From Oscillospiraceae bacterium (GTDB lineage: Bacteria > Bacillota > Clostridia > Oscillospirales > Oscillospiraceae), in the NCBI GenBank assembly GCA_902766215.1, contig CACXCV010000028.1:1-16436 (forward strand): a stretch of DNA of 16,436 bases. The letters run 5' to 3'. Both the position numbers and the translations under genes were made by a program. Of the stretch, positions 6,419 to 13,869 are shown piece after piece. Within the stretch, counting starts at the first letter, position 1; each line of letters begins with the position of its first letter. A model generated the notes under the pieces. That model saw only the letters and a list, made by a program, of their open reading frames with translations, had not been told where the DNA came from and did no database searches.

Positions 6419-7312
6419 GTGCGGGTGCTGGTCAGACATCGCAATATGGGGCTGTCGTTTGTCCTGGCGGGGACGCGCATCGAGATGCTCAGCCTGACCG
6501 AAGGGCCGATGGACGGGGCCATCCCCAGCCACACCCACGGCAGCGGCTGCTACGAAATTCACTACATCGCCCGGGGCTATGGCACGGTGCTGCTGGCCGG
6601 GCGGCGCTATGAGCTGGAGCCGGGCGTGCTCTTTGTTACCGGGCCGCAGGTGGTGCATGCGCAGCTGCCGCGGCCCGACGAGCCGATGGACGAGTGCTGC
6701 GTCTACCTGCGGGCCGAGCCGCTCCGCGCCCCGGAGCCGGAGGAGCAGGAGCACGGGGCGCTGCTGGCGCACTTTCTGGCCCAGACCTGCTGGCTGGGCG
6801 AGAATGTCCCGGAGATCGAGACGGTGCTGCGCCAGCTGCTGGGTGAGCTGAAGGGACACAGGCAGGGCTATCGCCTGCAGATTGAGGCACTGCTGCGCCA
6901 GCTGCTGGTGCTGCTGGTGCGCAGCTATGCCGGCGCGGCGGCCGAGGGGCCTGCACCGGCTGAGCCGGGCGGCCCGCAGATGCTGCTGGAGGAATATTTT
7001 CTCTATGGGTATCGCACACTGACGCTGCCGCAACTGGCCGGGCGGCTGAATCTCAGCCCCCGGCAGACCGAGCGGCTGCTGCGGCAGGAGTTTGGCTGCA
7101 CGTTTTCCCAGCTGCGGCTGGAGGCGCGCATGTCTGCGGCGGCGCTGTTCCTCACCCAGACCGACTGGCAGATTACGCGCATCGCCGACGAGGTGGGCTA
7201 TAGCTCGGCCGAGCACTTTACCGCCGCTTTTACCCGCCACCAGGGGCAAAGCCCGCGTCAGTACCGGCTGAGCCAAGGTGGCCTGCCGCTGGAGCCGCCG
7301 GGAAAAAAGTGA
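6419..7312 (+). CDS. AraC-family transcriptional regulator with N-terminal cupin domain
   Basis: The 297-residue protein has the standard two-part layout of a sugar-responsive AraC regulator. Residues about 18-100 form a cupin-like ligand domain, with IPSHTHGSGCYEIHYI at 35-50 and the turn GRRYELEPGVLFVTGP at 61-76. A Leu-rich helical linker (about 130-175) probably dimerises. The C-terminal DNA-binding domain (about 190-285) has two helix-turn-helix units: LTLPQLAGRLNLSPRQTERL (201-220), and ITRIADEVGYSSAEHFTAAF (252-271), the typical AraC signature. It probably senses a fucose-containing sugar and activates the divergent fucosidase gene; this is inferred from position only. The start is uncertain: GTG at 6419 is only 4 bases past GAGG, while GTG at 6425 has a better 10-base spacing. 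No clear terminator follows. Confidence 0.92.
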   Translation: MRVLVRHRNMGLSFVLAGTRIEMLSLTEGPMDGAIPSHTHGSGCYEIHYIARGYGTVLLAGRRYELEPGVLFVTGPQVVHAQLPRPDEPMDECCVYLRAEPLRAPEPEEQEHGALLAHFLAQTCWLGENVPEIETVLRQLLGELKGHRQGYRLQIEALLRQLLVLLVRSYAGAAAEGPAPAEPGGPQMLLEEYFLYGYRTLTLPQLAGRLNLSPRQTERLLRQEFGCTFSQLRLEARMSAAALFLTQTDWQITRIADEVGYSSAEHFTAAFTRHQGQSPRQYRLSQGGLPLEPPGKK

Positions 7313-7321
7313 AATTCCCTC

Positions 7322-7350
7322 TTTTCAGATGGACAATTTTATTATAAAAT
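7322..7350 (+). promoter_or_regulatory. Probable promoter of the pyrH operon
   Basis: An AT-rich patch stands out in otherwise GC-rich DNA. TTTTCA (7322-7327) and TAAAAT (7345-7350) are 17 bases apart, each near consensus. An overlapping TATAAA at 7343 is an alternative -10. This would start the seven-gene pyrH-ispG operon, since no terminator is visible between the AraC-type gene and pyrH but the genes are functionally unrelated. Confidence 0.6.
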
Positions 7351-7400
7351 AAACCAAGAGTATCCCGGGCCTCAGCCGCCCGATGGAAAGGATGATTCAT

Positions 7401-8123
7401 ATGAACACGCCGAAATATCGCCGCGTGCTGGTGAAGATCAGCGGCGAGGCGCTGGCCGGCGAGGCCGGCCGCGGCCTGGACTTTTCGGTGATCGGCCCGG
7501 TATGCGATGTGCTCAAGCAGTGCGTCGAGGCCGGTGTGCAGGTGGCCGTCGTCGTGGGCGGCGGCAACATCTGGCGGGGCCTGAAGGACGGCGGCAGCCG
7601 CATGGAGCGCACCCGCGCCGACCAGATGGGCATGCTGGCCACGGTGATCAACGCTCTGGGCCTGGCCGACGCGCTGGAGCAGCGGGGCTGCCCCGCCCGG
7701 GTGCAGACGGCCCTGTCGATGCCCACGGTGGCCGAGCCGTATATCCGCAACAAGGCCGTGTCCCACCTGGAGAAGGGCCGCGTGGTCATCTTTGGCTGCG
7801 GCACCGGCAACCCTTATTTCTCCACCGACACGGGTGCGGTGCTGCGCGGCATTGAAATCAGCGCCGACGCGGTGCTGCTGGCCAAGAACATCGACGGCGT
7901 GTATGACGCCGACCCCCGCACCAACCCCAACGCCCGCCGCTTCGACGCCATTACCTATGACGATGTGCTGGCGCGGCACCTGGCGGCCACCGACCTGACA
8001 GCCATCTCCCTGGCTATGGACAACCGCATGCCCCTGGCGCTGTTTGCGCTGGAGGACCCGCAGAACATCTACCGTGTCATCATGGGCGAGGACATTGGTA
8101 CCATTATAAAGGAGGCCATTTAA
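7401..8123 (+). CDS. pyrH: Uridylate kinase (UMP kinase)
   Basis: PyrH phosphorylates UMP to UDP with ATP, the committed step to pyrimidine nucleotides, as a cytoplasmic hexamer of the amino acid kinase family. The start is ATG at 7401 behind AAAGGAT, giving 240 residues, the usual length; the ATG at 7383 has no binding site. Visible motifs are VLVKISGEAL (9-18) at the phosphate-binding N-terminus and VVGGGNIWRG (about 51-60). TRADQMGMLATVINALGLAD follows in the UMP-binding region, and GTGNPYFSTDTGA and LAKNIDGVYDADP form the nucleotide-binding C-terminal part. The frr ribosome binding site overlaps its last codons. It is the first gene of the housekeeping operon. The rpsB-tsf pair that commonly precedes pyrH is absent. 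Confidence 0.97.
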   Translation: MNTPKYRRVLVKISGEALAGEAGRGLDFSVIGPVCDVLKQCVEAGVQVAVVVGGGNIWRGLKDGGSRMERTRADQMGMLATVINALGLADALEQRGCPARVQTALSMPTVAEPYIRNKAVSHLEKGRVVIFGCGTGNPYFSTDTGAVLRGIEISADAVLLAKNIDGVYDADPRTNPNARRFDAITYDDVLARHLAATDLTAISLAMDNRMPLALFALEDPQNIYRVIMGEDIGTIIKEAI

Positions 8124-8125
8124 CG

Positions 8126-8677
8126 ATGAGTAAAAACCCCGAGCTTGCCGCCAAGATGGACAAGACCATCGAGGCGCTGAAGAGCCAGTTTGCCAGCGTC
8201 CGCGCCGGACGTGCCAACGCTTCGGTTCTCGACCGCATCAACGTGGAATACTATGGAGCAGAGACCCCCATCGGCCAGGTGGCGACCATTGCCTCTCCCG
8301 ACCCCCGCACGCTGACCATCTCCCCCTGGGACACCACCCTGCTCAAGGCCATTGAAAAGGCCATTCAGGCCTCCGACCTGGGCATCAACCCCCAGAATGA
8401 CGGCCGCCTGATCCGGCTGAGCTTCCCGATGCTGACCGAGGAGCGCCGCAAGGACCTGACCAAGCAGGTGAAAAAGTATGGCGAGGAGGGCAAGATTGCC
8501 ATCCGCAACATTCGCCGCGACGCCATGGAGGCGGCCAAAAAGCAGCAGAAGAAGAATGAAATTACCGAGGACGACCTGAAAGAGATTGAAAAAACCGTTC
8601 AGGATCTGACCGATCAGTATATCAAGAAGATCGACGATCTTACGGCCGAAAAGGACAAGGAACTGATGGCAATCTGA
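8126..8677 (+). CDS. frr: Ribosome recycling factor
   Basis: RRF works with EF-G to split the ribosome after termination. The 183-residue protein has the normal length and motifs: FASVRAGRANASVLDRINVE (22-41) in the long three-helix domain, YGAETPIGQVA in the beta-barrel domain, and LTEERRKDLTKQVKKYGEEG near 110-129. The C-terminal helix is rich in Lys and Glu. ATG at 8126 lies two bases after the pyrH stop, and its GGAGG (8111-8115) lies inside the end of pyrH, so the two genes are probably translationally coupled. A strong hairpin follows before uppS. Confidence 0.97.
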   Translation: MSKNPELAAKMDKTIEALKSQFASVRAGRANASVLDRINVEYYGAETPIGQVATIASPDPRTLTISPWDTTLLKAIEKAIQASDLGINPQNDGRLIRLSFPMLTEERRKDLTKQVKKYGEEGKIAIRNIRRDAMEAAKKQQKKNEITEDDLKEIEKTVQDLTDQYIKKIDDLTAEKDKELMAI

Positions 8678-8691
8678 TCCCAGAGCGCCGG

Positions 8692-8720
8692 AACCGGGGC
8701 GGCCTGCGACCGCCCCGGTT
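8692..8720 (+). terminator. Hairpin between frr and uppS (attenuator-like, no U run)
   Basis: AACCGGGGCGG (8692-8702) and CCGCCCCGGTT (8710-8720) form a perfect 11-base stem with a 7-base loop. GCGC at 8685-8688 can pair with GCGC at 8724-8727 around a small internal loop. No U run follows, so full termination is unlikely. It may stabilise the pyrH-frr message or reduce read-through into the lipid genes. It ends about 20 bases before the uppS ribosome binding site. Confidence 0.55.
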
Positions 8721-8757
8721 CTTGCGCTACTTTGCTGAAGAAACGGAGGAGCAGACT

Positions 8758-9498
8758 GTGCCGCTCTTTCATAAAAAGAAACGGGCTGCGGCGCAGGCGC
8801 CTGCGCCTGCCCACATTGCCATTATCATGGACGGCAACGGCCGCTGGGCAAAGAAGCGCGGCATGCCGCGCACGGCGGGGCATGCCGCGGGGGCCGAGAC
8901 CTTTCGCACCGTGGCCAACCACTGCAAGGACATCGGCGTACAGTACCTCACGGTCTACGCATTTTCTACCGAAAACTGGAAGCGCTCGCCCGACGAGGTC
9001 GAGGGCATCATGGGCCTGCTGGAGCGCTATCTCCACGAGGCGCTGGAGCGTATGACCCGCGACCGGGTGAAAATCGAGTTTTTCGGAGACCTGTCCCGGC
9101 TCAGCCCGGAATTGCAGGCGCTGTGCAGCCGGGTGCGCGAACTCTCGCGCAGCTTTGAGAGCGTGCAGGTCAACCTGTGCATCAACTATGGCGGGCGGGA
9201 CGAGATTCTCCACGCGGCAAAGACCTTTGCCGCCCGCTGCGCCGCCGGCGAGGCCCGGCCCGAGGCGCTCGACGAGGAGACGTTCTCCGGCCTGCTCTAT
9301 TCCGCCGGCATCCCCGACCCGGATCTGATCATCCGGCCCAGCGGCGAACAGCGGATTTCCAACTTCCTGCTCTGGCAGGCGGCGTATGCCGAGTTTTATT
9401 TTACCGACGTGCTCTGGCCGGACTTTGGCCCGGCGGAGCTGGACCGCGCCATCGCTGCCTTCCATGGCCGCTCACGGCGCTTTGGAGGGGTTGTATGA
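8758..9498 (+). CDS. uppS: Undecaprenyl diphosphate synthase (cis-prenyltransferase)
   Basis: UppS adds isopentenyl diphosphate units to farnesyl diphosphate to make the C55 lipid carrier for peptidoglycan and other wall polymers. The start is GTG at 8758, 8 bases after GGAGG, giving 246 residues; an upstream TTG at 8722 lies in the inter-gene hairpin and has no binding site. Key motifs are HIAIIMDGNGRWAKKRG (19-35) with catalytic Asp25, YAFSTENWKRS in the substrate-binding region, and LIIRPSGEQRISNFLLWQ near the C-terminus, where the conserved arginines hold diphosphate. Its stop overlaps the cdsA start by four bases. Substrates come from the MEP pathway, two genes of which (dxr, ispG) lie in the same operon. 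Confidence 0.97.
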   Translation: MPLFHKKKRAAAQAPAPAHIAIIMDGNGRWAKKRGMPRTAGHAAGAETFRTVANHCKDIGVQYLTVYAFSTENWKRSPDEVEGIMGLLERYLHEALERMTRDRVKIEFFGDLSRLSPELQALCSRVRELSRSFESVQVNLCINYGGRDEILHAAKTFAARCAAGEARPEALDEETFSGLLYSAGIPDPDLIIRPSGEQRISNFLLWQAAYAEFYFTDVLWPDFGPAELDRAIAAFHGRSRRFGGVV

Positions 9499-10304
9499 AA
9501 GCACGGATTCTTGTTGCAGTGGTGTGTATTCCCCTGCTGTTGGTGGTGCTGCTGTGGCTGCCCACCCTGGCTACGGCCATCCTGGTGGCTGGCCTGTGCG
9601 CCCTGGCGGCGCACGAGCTGACCTATGCCACCGGCCTGATTACCAACCGCCGCGTGGTGGGCGAAACCATGCTCATGGCGGCGCTGGTCCCGTTCTGGAG
9701 CTGGTGCGGCTGCCCGGCCGAGCCGGCCATGGCGGGCGGGCTGGCATTTTTCCTCGTTCTGGCGGCCGAGCTGCTGGCCTCGCGGCTGAAGATGCCCTTT
9801 GAGGTGATGACTGCCGCGCTGTTTGCCGGGCTGGGCATGCCCTGGCTGCTCTCGGCGCTGGTGCGCCTGATCCAGCAGCCTGACGGGCGCTTTCTGGTGC
9901 TGCTGCCGCTGCTGATCTCCTTTGTGGCCGACGGCGCGGCGCTGTTTGCCGGCATGGCTCTGGGGCGGCACAAGCTTGCCCCGGTGATCAGCCCGAAAAA
10001 GACCGTCGAGGGCATGATCGGCGGATTCGCCGGGGCGGTTGTGGGCATGCTGATCTATGGACTGGCGGTGCGCTTTGCCTTTGGGCGGGAGTTCCGCTGG
10101 CTGACCGGCGTGCTGCTGGCCCTGGGCGGCGCGGGTGTCAGCGTGATCGGCGACCTGTTCTTCTCCTGCCTCAAGCGCGAGAAGCAGATCAAGGACTATG
10201 GCAGGCTGCTGCCCGGCCATGGCGGTGTGCTTGACCGCTTTGACAGCGTGCTTTTCTGTGCGCCGCTGTGCGAGCTGCTGCTGTGCTGGCTGCCGCTGCT
10301 GTAA
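9495..10304 (+). CDS. cdsA: Phosphatidate cytidylyltransferase (CDP-diacylglycerol synthase)
   Basis: CdsA converts phosphatidic acid and CTP to CDP-diacylglycerol, the precursor of bacterial phospholipids, in the cytoplasmic membrane. The start is ATG at 9495, overlapping the uppS stop (ATGA), with GGAGGGG upstream; the protein has 269 residues. It is almost entirely hydrophobic, with about seven or eight predicted membrane helices. The family signature is clear near the C-terminus: SCLKREKQIKDYGRLLPGHG followed by GVLDRFDS (224-251). HKLAPVISPKKTVEG, another conserved block, precedes it. The overlap with uppS points to translational coupling. The in-frame stretch before 9495 is out-of-frame uppS sequence and is not coding here. 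Confidence 0.95.
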   Translation: MKARILVAVVCIPLLLVVLLWLPTLATAILVAGLCALAAHELTYATGLITNRRVVGETMLMAALVPFWSWCGCPAEPAMAGGLAFFLVLAAELLASRLKMPFEVMTAALFAGLGMPWLLSALVRLIQQPDGRFLVLLPLLISFVADGAALFAGMALGRHKLAPVISPKKTVEGMIGGFAGAVVGMLIYGLAVRFAFGREFRWLTGVLLALGGAGVSVIGDLFFSCLKREKQIKDYGRLLPGHGGVLDRFDSVLFCAPLCELLLCWLPLL

Positions 10305-10317
10305 GCGAGGCGGAGTC

Positions 10318-11460
10318 ATGGAACAGAGCATTTCCATCCTGGGCAGCACCGGCTCCATCGGCCGGCAGACGCTGGACGTGCTGGAGGGCCTGCCCATCCG
10401 CGTGGCCGCGCTGGCGGCCAACCGCAGCGCGGCGCGCATGGAGGAGCAGTGCCGCCGCATGCATCCGCGGCTGGCGGTGCTGGCCGACGAGGCGGCGGCG
10501 GCGGACCTGCGGGTGCGCCTGGCGGACACCGACATCCGCGTGGCCGGCGGGCGTGAGGGCCTGCTGGAGGCGGCGCAGATCGACTGTGACATTGTCCTCT
10601 CGGCGCTGATGGGCGCGGCAGGGCTGGAGCCGGCCCTGGCAGCCATCGCCCTGGGCCGCCGCATTGCCCTGGCCAACAAGGAGACGCTGGTCTGCGCCGG
10701 GGCGCTGGTTATCCGTGCGGCGGCGCAGTCCGGCGCGGTGATCGTGCCGGTGGACTCCGAGCATTCGGCCATCTTCCAGTGCCTGCAGGGCTGCCGCGAC
10801 CGCAGCCAGGTGCGCCGGCTGCTGCTCACGGCCTCCGGCGGGCCGTTCTTTGGCTGGCAGCGAGCCGAGCTGGAGCACGTCACGGCCCGGCAGGCGCTGC
10901 GCCACCCCAACTGGAGCATGGGCGCCAAGATCACCATCGACTCGGCCACCATGATGAACAAGGGGCTTGAGCTGATCGAGGCCATGCATCTGTACCAGCT
11001 GCCGCCGGAGCAGATTTCCATTCTGGTGCACCGGCAGAGCATCGTCCACTCGCTGGTGGAGTTTATCGACGGGGCGGTGCTGGCGCAGCTGGGCGTGCCG
11101 GACATGCGCATCCCCATTGAATACGCCCTGACCTGGCCGGACCGTGCGCCGTGCCCGGCCCCTGCGCTGGATCTGCTGACCTGCGGGCCGCTGAGCTTCG
11201 AGCCGCCCGACCTGGACAACTTCCCCTGCCTGCCGCTGGCCATGGGCTGCGCCGGGCGGGGCGGTGCGGCCTGCGCGGTGATGAACGCCGCCAACGAGGT
11301 GGCGGTCGAGGCGTTTCTGCAGGATCAGATTGGCTTTTATGACATTCCGGCGCTGGTGCAGCGGGCGGTGGACGCGCTGGGCGGCGGCCCGGCGGACACG
11401 CTGGAGCAGATCCTCGCCGCCGACGGCGAGGCCCGCGCCCTGACCCGGGCAGCCCTGTAA
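10318..11460 (+). CDS. dxr: 1-deoxy-D-xylulose 5-phosphate reductoisomerase
   Basis: Dxr (IspC) turns DXP into 2-C-methyl-D-erythritol 4-phosphate with NADPH, the second step of the MEP isoprenoid pathway. The start is ATG at 10318 after GAGGCGGAG, giving 380 residues. The NADPH-binding loop GSTGSIG is at 9-15 and LANKETLVCAG at 118-128. The metal site is Asp147 and Glu149 in VDSEHSAIF plus Glu218 in MMNKGLELIEA. SGGPF (173-177) and HPNWSMGAKITIDSAT (196-211) complete the active site. The C-terminal helical domain is present. The gene lies 13 bases after cdsA. In-frame sequence before 10318 belongs to another frame of cdsA. It is likely sensitive to fosmidomycin-type inhibitors on family grounds. 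Confidence 0.97.
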   Translation: MEQSISILGSTGSIGRQTLDVLEGLPIRVAALAANRSAARMEEQCRRMHPRLAVLADEAAAADLRVRLADTDIRVAGGREGLLEAAQIDCDIVLSALMGAAGLEPALAAIALGRRIALANKETLVCAGALVIRAAAQSGAVIVPVDSEHSAIFQCLQGCRDRSQVRRLLLTASGGPFFGWQRAELEHVTARQALRHPNWSMGAKITIDSATMMNKGLELIEAMHLYQLPPEQISILVHRQSIVHSLVEFIDGAVLAQLGVPDMRIPIEYALTWPDRAPCPAPALDLLTCGPLSFEPPDLDNFPCLPLAMGCAGRGGAACAVMNAANEVAVEAFLQDQIGFYDIPALVQRAVDALGGGPADTLEQILAADGEARALTRAAL

Positions 11461-11486
11461 CCCCGGACAACAAGGAGGCAAGCAGC

Positions 11487-12542
11487 TTGTATATCATCCT
11501 GGCAATTCTGATTTTCGGCGTGCTGATTTTTGTGCATGAGCTGGGCCATTTCCTCGCGGCCAAGCTGTTCGGCGTGAAGGTCAACGAGTTTGCCCTCTGC
11601 ATGGGCCCGGCAATTGTGCAGAAGACCATCGGCGAGACGACCTATTCCCTGCGCTGCATCCCCGTGGGCGGCTACTGCGCCATGGAGGGCGAGGACGGCG
11701 AGAGCAGCGATCCCCGCGCTTTTCAGGCCAAGCCGGCCTGGCAGCGGGCAATCATTCTGGTGGCCGGCGCGGCGATGAACTTTCTCACCGGGCTGCTGAT
11801 TCTCATCATCCTCTATGCCCCGGCGCAGCAGTTTGTCACGGCGCAGATTGACAGCTTTGCCCCCGGCTGCCCGCTGGAGAGCGCCGATGGCCTGCAGCAG
11901 GGCGACGAAATTATCTCCATCGACGGCGAGCGGATCTATGTGGGCGGCGATTTGAGCATGCTGCTCGGCCGCGGCAAGGACGAATATTATGACGTGGTGG
12001 TGCGCCGCGACGGGAAAAAGCTCACGCTGCACAACTTCCATTTCTACCGCTCGGCGTTTGAGGAAAACGGCCAGACCGTGACAAAATACGGCCTGAACTT
12101 TGCCGTGGTGGACAATTCGCCCTGGCAGACACTGAAATATGCCTGGAACAGTGCCATCAACTTTGGCCGCATGGTGCGCATGGGCCTGGTGGACCTGATC
12201 ACCGGCGCGGTGGGGCTCAAGGACATGAGCGGCCCGGTGGGGATCGTCAGCATGATTTCCCAGACGGGCAGCAGCGCGGCCAGCACGGCTGAGGGCGTGG
12301 CAGACGTGGTCTATCTGGGCGCGTTTCTGGCGGTGAACCTGGCCTTTATGAATCTGCTGCCCCTGCCCGCGCTGGACGGTGGGCGCGTATTTCTGCTGGT
12401 GGTCACCAGTGTGATCGAGGCCATTACCCGCCGCAAGATCAACCCCAAGTACGAGGCATATATCCATGCCGCGGGCATGGTGCTGCTGCTGGGGCTGATC
12501 GCCGTGATTACCTGCAAGGATATTATCGCCCTGTTCCGCTGA
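11487..12542 (+). CDS. rseP: RseP/RasP-type site-2 membrane metalloprotease
   Basis: This intramembrane zinc protease cleaves membrane-bound regulators such as anti-sigma factors and leftover signal peptides. The start is TTG at 11487, 8 bases after AAGGAGG; the protein has 351 residues. The first membrane helix carries HELGH (17-21), the zinc-binding HExxH motif. A second helix begins near 90. One PDZ domain covers about 105-190 and contains GLQQGDEIISIDGERI. The third helix carries NLLPLPALDGGRVF (289-302), in which Asp297 is the third ligand. A final helix follows near 330-348. Position between dxr and ispG is common in Firmicutes. Its own substrate here is unknown. Confidence 0.95.
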   Translation: MYIILAILIFGVLIFVHELGHFLAAKLFGVKVNEFALCMGPAIVQKTIGETTYSLRCIPVGGYCAMEGEDGESSDPRAFQAKPAWQRAIILVAGAAMNFLTGLLILIILYAPAQQFVTAQIDSFAPGCPLESADGLQQGDEIISIDGERIYVGGDLSMLLGRGKDEYYDVVVRRDGKKLTLHNFHFYRSAFEENGQTVTKYGLNFAVVDNSPWQTLKYAWNSAINFGRMVRMGLVDLITGAVGLKDMSGPVGIVSMISQTGSSAASTAEGVADVVYLGAFLAVNLAFMNLLPLPALDGGRVFLLVVTSVIEAITRRKINPKYEAYIHAAGMVLLLGLIAVITCKDIIALFR

Positions 12543-12570
12543 GACGGGCGCAGAGAAAAGAGAGGATACC

Positions 12571-13608
12571 ATGACCAGACAGATTCGCGTAGGGGATGTG
12601 CTGATCGGCGGCGGCGCGCCGGTGAGTATCCAGTCCATGCTCAACACCAAAACCACCGACGTGGAGGGTTCGTTGTCGCAGCTGCGGGCGCTGAAGGCCG
12701 CCGGCTGCGACATCGCGCGGCTGGCCGTCCCCGACCGCGAGGCGGCCGCCGGCTTTGCTGCGATTGCCACGGCCTCGCCCCTGCCGCTGGTGGCGGACAT
12801 CCACTTTGACTGGCGCCTGGCGCTGCTGGCCGCCGAGGGCGGGGCAAAGAAAATTCGCATCAACCCCGGCAACATCGGCGACGCGGGCAAGGTGCGCGAG
12901 GTGGCCGACTGCTGCCGCCAGCACGGCATCCCCATCCGCGTGGGCGTCAACGCCGGCTCGCTGGAAAAGCGCCTGCTGGAGAAATATGGCCATCCCACGC
13001 CCGAGGCGCTGGTGGAAAGCGCCCTGGGTCACACGGAGCTGCTGGAGGCCGTGGGCTTTTCGGACATCTGCGTGTCGATCAAGTCCAGCAGCGTGCCGCT
13101 GACCATTGCGGCCTATCGGCTGCTGGCCCGGCGGACGGACTATCCCCTGCACCTGGGCGTGACTGAGACGGGCACCGAGCGCATGGGCGTGATCAAGTCG
13201 GCCATGGGCATCGGCTCGCTGCTCTGCGACGGCATCGGCGACACCATCCGCGTGAGCCTGACGGCCGACCCGGTGCGCGAGGTGACGGCCGGGCGGGACA
13301 TTCTGCGCGCGGCGGGGCTGCGGCAGGACGGCGTCAACCTGGTGGCCTGCCCCACCTGCGGGCGCACCAGCATCGACCTGATCGGCCTGGCGGGCCGGGT
13401 AGAGGCCGCGCTGGCCGGGTGCCGCAAGCCGATTACCGTGGCGGTGATGGGCTGCGTGGTCAACGGCCCGGGCGAGGCCCGCGAGGCCGACGTGGGCATT
13501 GCCGGCGGCAAGGGCGAGGGCCTGCTGTTCCGCAAGGGTGAGATTGTAAAAAAGGTACCGGAGGAGCAGCTTCTCCCGGCCCTGCTGGAGCTGATTGACC
13601 AGCTGTGA
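12571..13608 (+). CDS. ispG: 4-hydroxy-3-methylbut-2-en-1-yl diphosphate synthase (IspG)
   Basis: IspG (GcpE) reduces methylerythritol cyclodiphosphate to HMBPP with a [4Fe-4S] cluster, the sixth MEP pathway step. The 345-residue protein is the short bacterial form. The N-terminal TIM barrel holds VSIQSMLNTKTTDVE (18-32), PLVADIHFDWRLAL (72-85) and KKIRINPGNIG (93-103). The cluster domain has Cys260 and Cys263 in ACPTCGRTSIDL and Cys295 in MGCVVNGPGEA, with Glu302 close by. ATG at 12571 follows AGAGAGG. It is the last gene of the operon. No convincing terminator was seen after its stop; the next 50 bases lead into the promoter of the acetyltransferase gene. Confidence 0.97.
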   Translation: MTRQIRVGDVLIGGGAPVSIQSMLNTKTTDVEGSLSQLRALKAAGCDIARLAVPDREAAAGFAAIATASPLPLVADIHFDWRLALLAAEGGAKKIRINPGNIGDAGKVREVADCCRQHGIPIRVGVNAGSLEKRLLEKYGHPTPEALVESALGHTELLEAVGFSDICVSIKSSSVPLTIAAYRLLARRTDYPLHLGVTETGTERMGVIKSAMGIGSLLCDGIGDTIRVSLTADPVREVTAGRDILRAAGLRQDGVNLVACPTCGRTSIDLIGLAGRVEAALAGCRKPITVAVMGCVVNGPGEAREADVGIAGGKGEGLLFRKGEIVKKVPEEQLLPALLELIDQL

Positions 13609-13658
13609 CGGCCGCGGTCGAGCAATGCACCGGCTGGCAGCAATTCGCGGAGCAAAGC

Positions 13659-13687
13659 TTGATTTTCCCTGGCTGATGTTGTATTAT
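13659..13687 (+). promoter_or_regulatory. Sigma-A promoter of the acetyltransferase leader
   Basis: TTGATT (13659-13664) and TATTAT (13682-13687) are separated by 17 bases. Transcription should begin near 13694, about 175 bases before the GNAT start codon. The surrounding bases are AT-rich compared with ispG. Confidence 0.8.
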
Positions 13688-13796
13688 GCTGTTAGATGAT
13701 AATATGGAATGGTCACCGGAGGACAGTGTGCCGTAGCACGGGGGATCGTAAATCCATCCAGATGCGTGGATTTGCAGACCGCCTGTCAGATAAGGT

Positions 13797-13817
13797 GTCG
13801 AGTGCGCTCGGTTTTTT
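13797..13817 (+). terminator. Short intrinsic terminator within the leader
   Basis: CGAG (13799-13802) and CTCG (13807-13810) flank a TGCG loop; two G-U pairs may extend the stem. Six Ts follow at 13812-13817. The stem is short, so efficiency is uncertain. It lies upstream of the acetyltransferase start, which makes it an attenuator rather than a gene-end terminator. Confidence 0.55.
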
Positions 13818-13846
13818 CATGGGATTGCCATGAAAAGGCTGGGCGC
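13804..13846 (+). other. Competing (antiterminator-like) hairpin
   Basis: TTTTCATGG (13814-13822) and CCATGAAAA (13828-13836) form a perfect 9-base stem with a 5-base loop. GCGCTC (13804-13809) can pair with GGGCGC (13841-13846) around it. The structure uses the right arm and U run of the leader terminator, so the two cannot form together. It leaves the downstream ribosome binding site free. Confidence 0.5.
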
Positions 13847-13869
13847 TTTAATTCAGGAGGGGAACTACC

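Larger units (their letters stand above)
13694..13869 (+). promoter_or_regulatory. Structured 5' leader, candidate transcription attenuator or riboswitch
   Basis: The leader of the acetyltransferase gene has pairing well beyond a simple untranslated region. CACC (13714-13717) can pair with GGTG (13794-13797), and GACAG (13722-13726) with CTGTC (13783-13787). These enclose two hairpins: GTGC/GCAC (13728-13739) and GTAAATCCA/TGGATTTGC (13748-13756 with 13767-13775). Together they resemble a three-way junction. It is followed by a short terminator with six Us and then by a competing hairpin covering the U run. The leader ends with AGGAGGGG (13855-13862), 7 bases before the ATG. I do not recognise a known riboswitch consensus. 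The pairings were found by eye. Confidence 0.55.

Noticed and set aside
9177..9494. Upstream extension of the cdsA frame
   Set aside because: This region is uppS in another frame; the ATG at 9495 has GGAGGGG and yields a normal CdsA N-terminus.
9396..11294. Long open minus-strand frame (632 codons) opposite cdsA and dxr, and similar frames opposite glnA, the fucosidase and rseP
   Set aside because: All mirror well-supported genes on the other strand, have no fitting ribosome binding site and show biased composition typical of GC-rich shadow frames.
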